In this document: piece by piece, positions 6,402 through 6,892 of the stretch
Position numbering within the stretch: position 1 is the first letter of the stretch
How the letters are laid out: every line of letters starts with the position of its first letter
The notes under the pieces: generated by a model
Database searches by the model: none
The model's input: only the letters and a program-made list of their open reading frames with translations
What the model was told of the DNA's origin: nothing
Position numbers and translations under genes: made by a program
Assembly: GCA_025454075.1 (NCBI GenBank)
Contig: JALOPD010000183.1
Location: 1-6,892, forward strand
Direction of reading: 5' to 3'
DNA length: 6,892 nt
Source of the DNA: Desulfobacterales bacterium
Lineage (GTDB): Bacteria > Desulfobacterota > Desulfobacteria > Desulfobacterales > UBA2174_A

Positions 6402-6502
6402 CGTCGTTTTCCTCTTGTAAGGCCCCTAAAGGTGACTCAAAGATAGCATCACTCTTTTCTCAGCACAAACCTACCGCCACACCACGAGAGGGAGGAGGCT
6501 CC
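6402..6502. promoter_or_regulatory. Divergent intergenic region between the diguanylate cyclase and the uncharacterised gene
   Basis: These 101 bases separate two start codons facing away from each other, so promoters for both should lie here. It is less GC-rich in the middle (about 6425-6470) than its flanks. The ribosome sites are clear: GAGGA for the minus-strand gene and GGAGGAGG (6491-6498) for the plus-strand gene. I could not pick a convincing -35/-10 pair on either strand. Confidence 0.5.
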
Positions 6503-6892
6503 ATGGACGCCAACCGCCTGGAATGGGAACGTCTCGTCGACGCCGCCGTTCGGATCAAGCAGCTTGCCCCGTGGGAGTGGATGCAAGAGGATGAGGTCTT
6601 CGGCATCCGGCACCCGGAGAGCGGAGAGATCGGGTTCGTCAGCGTGATGGGCATCCTGGGCCAACACCCGGCGGTCGCCGTCTACATGGGGCCCCGCGCC
6701 CTGGCGGAGTTCCTCGATCTTCATCAGGCACCACCCGATGTTCTCAACGAATATCCGGAATATCTCCTCGAAATCCCCCAGCTGCAGGCCTCTTTTGAAG
6801 ATCGGGCCGATCTCGAAAACTGGGACCGCCAGCTGCTGCGCAACCTCAACCGGAAGTTTCGGGGGCGCAAAGCCTGGCCCCGCTTTCAGAGC
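6503..6892 (+). CDS. Uncharacterised protein, DUF7309-like (3' end missing)
   Basis: The reading frame is open from ATG 6503 to the end of the window, giving 130 residues with no stop. The start is supported by GGAGGAGG at 6491-6498, just upstream. The sequence begins MDANRLEWERLVDAAVRIKQ and contains APWEWMQEDEVFGIRHPESG, then EIGFVSVMGILGQHPAVAVYMG, a middle part rich in Asp, Glu and Pro (about 75-100), and NRKFRGRKAWPRFQS at the cut end. The pattern of W-x-WM, F-G-I, G-E-I-G and R-G-x-K-A-W-P resembles a family of uncharacterised bacterial proteins that I recall as DUF7309/DUF6930. The name is from memory and not checked. No signal peptide, membrane span or catalytic motif is evident, and it is probably a soluble cytoplasmic protein. 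No function is proposed. Full-length relatives should continue beyond the window edge. Confidence 0.85.
   Translation, partial: MDANRLEWERLVDAAVRIKQLAPWEWMQEDEVFGIRHPESGEIGFVSVMGILGQHPAVAVYMGPRALAEFLDLHQAPPDVLNEYPEYLLEIPQLQASFEDRADLENWDRQLLRNLNRKFRGRKAWPRFQS

Noticed and set aside
6433..6439. TGACTCA palindrome in the divergent intergenic region
   Set aside because: A 7-base near-palindrome is expected by chance, and no second copy or flanking symmetry supports an operator.
6449..6724. Minus-strand open frame of 91 codons opposite the gene at 6503
   Set aside because: The plus-strand frame has a strong ribosome site, stays open to the window end and shows conserved-looking motifs; the minus frame shows none.

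Overview
The window is GC-rich bacterial chromosome, roughly two thirds G+C by eye. It contains six protein-coding genes, the two outer ones cut by the window edges. The gene mix (a Glu/Leu/Phe/Val-type dehydrogenase, a soluble sensor kinase with an NtrC-type partner, a Glk-family glucokinase, a PAS-GGDEF cyclase) and the C-rich/G-rich intergenic palindromes suggest a free-living Gram-negative, most likely a Desulfobacterota (former Deltaproteobacteria) or a relative. This placement comes from general resemblance, not from a search.

Layout. At 2-952 (+) is the C-terminal three quarters of a glutamate-dehydrogenase-family enzyme. A 174-base gap follows, with a strong 11-bp-arm hairpin at 997-1050. 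At 1127-2809 (+) is a cytoplasmic histidine kinase, and its stop overlaps the start of a sigma-54-dependent response regulator at 2806-4170 (+) in an ATGA arrangement, so the two form a translationally coupled two-component system. Glucokinase (4198-5205, -) converges on this pair with only 27 bases between the stop codons. A 287-base non-coding stretch (5206-5492) separates the glucokinase start from the stop of a PAS-GGDEF diguanylate cyclase (5493-6401, -). That stretch holds two unrelated palindromic repeats: a nested, cloverleaf-like element (5253-5337) and a BIME-like pair of inverted REP units (5400-5452). After a 101-base divergent gap, a plus-strand gene of an uncharacterised family (DUF7309-like, from memory) begins at 6503 and runs off the window.

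Function. The kinase and regulator should sense an intracellular signal and switch on sigma-54 promoters. Their targets are not visible here, and no -24/-12 promoter was recognised by eye. The cyclase makes c-di-GMP under control of a PAS domain with an unusual cysteine cluster. Glucokinase and the dehydrogenase are central-metabolism enzymes, with no evident functional link to the signalling genes beyond proximity.

I found no mobile-element gene, CRISPR array, tRNA, rRNA or defence system. The genes look ordinary. The parts most worth a second look are the repeat-filled intergenic region, the cysteine-rich PAS domain, the H-box variant of the kinase and the truncated uncharacterised gene.
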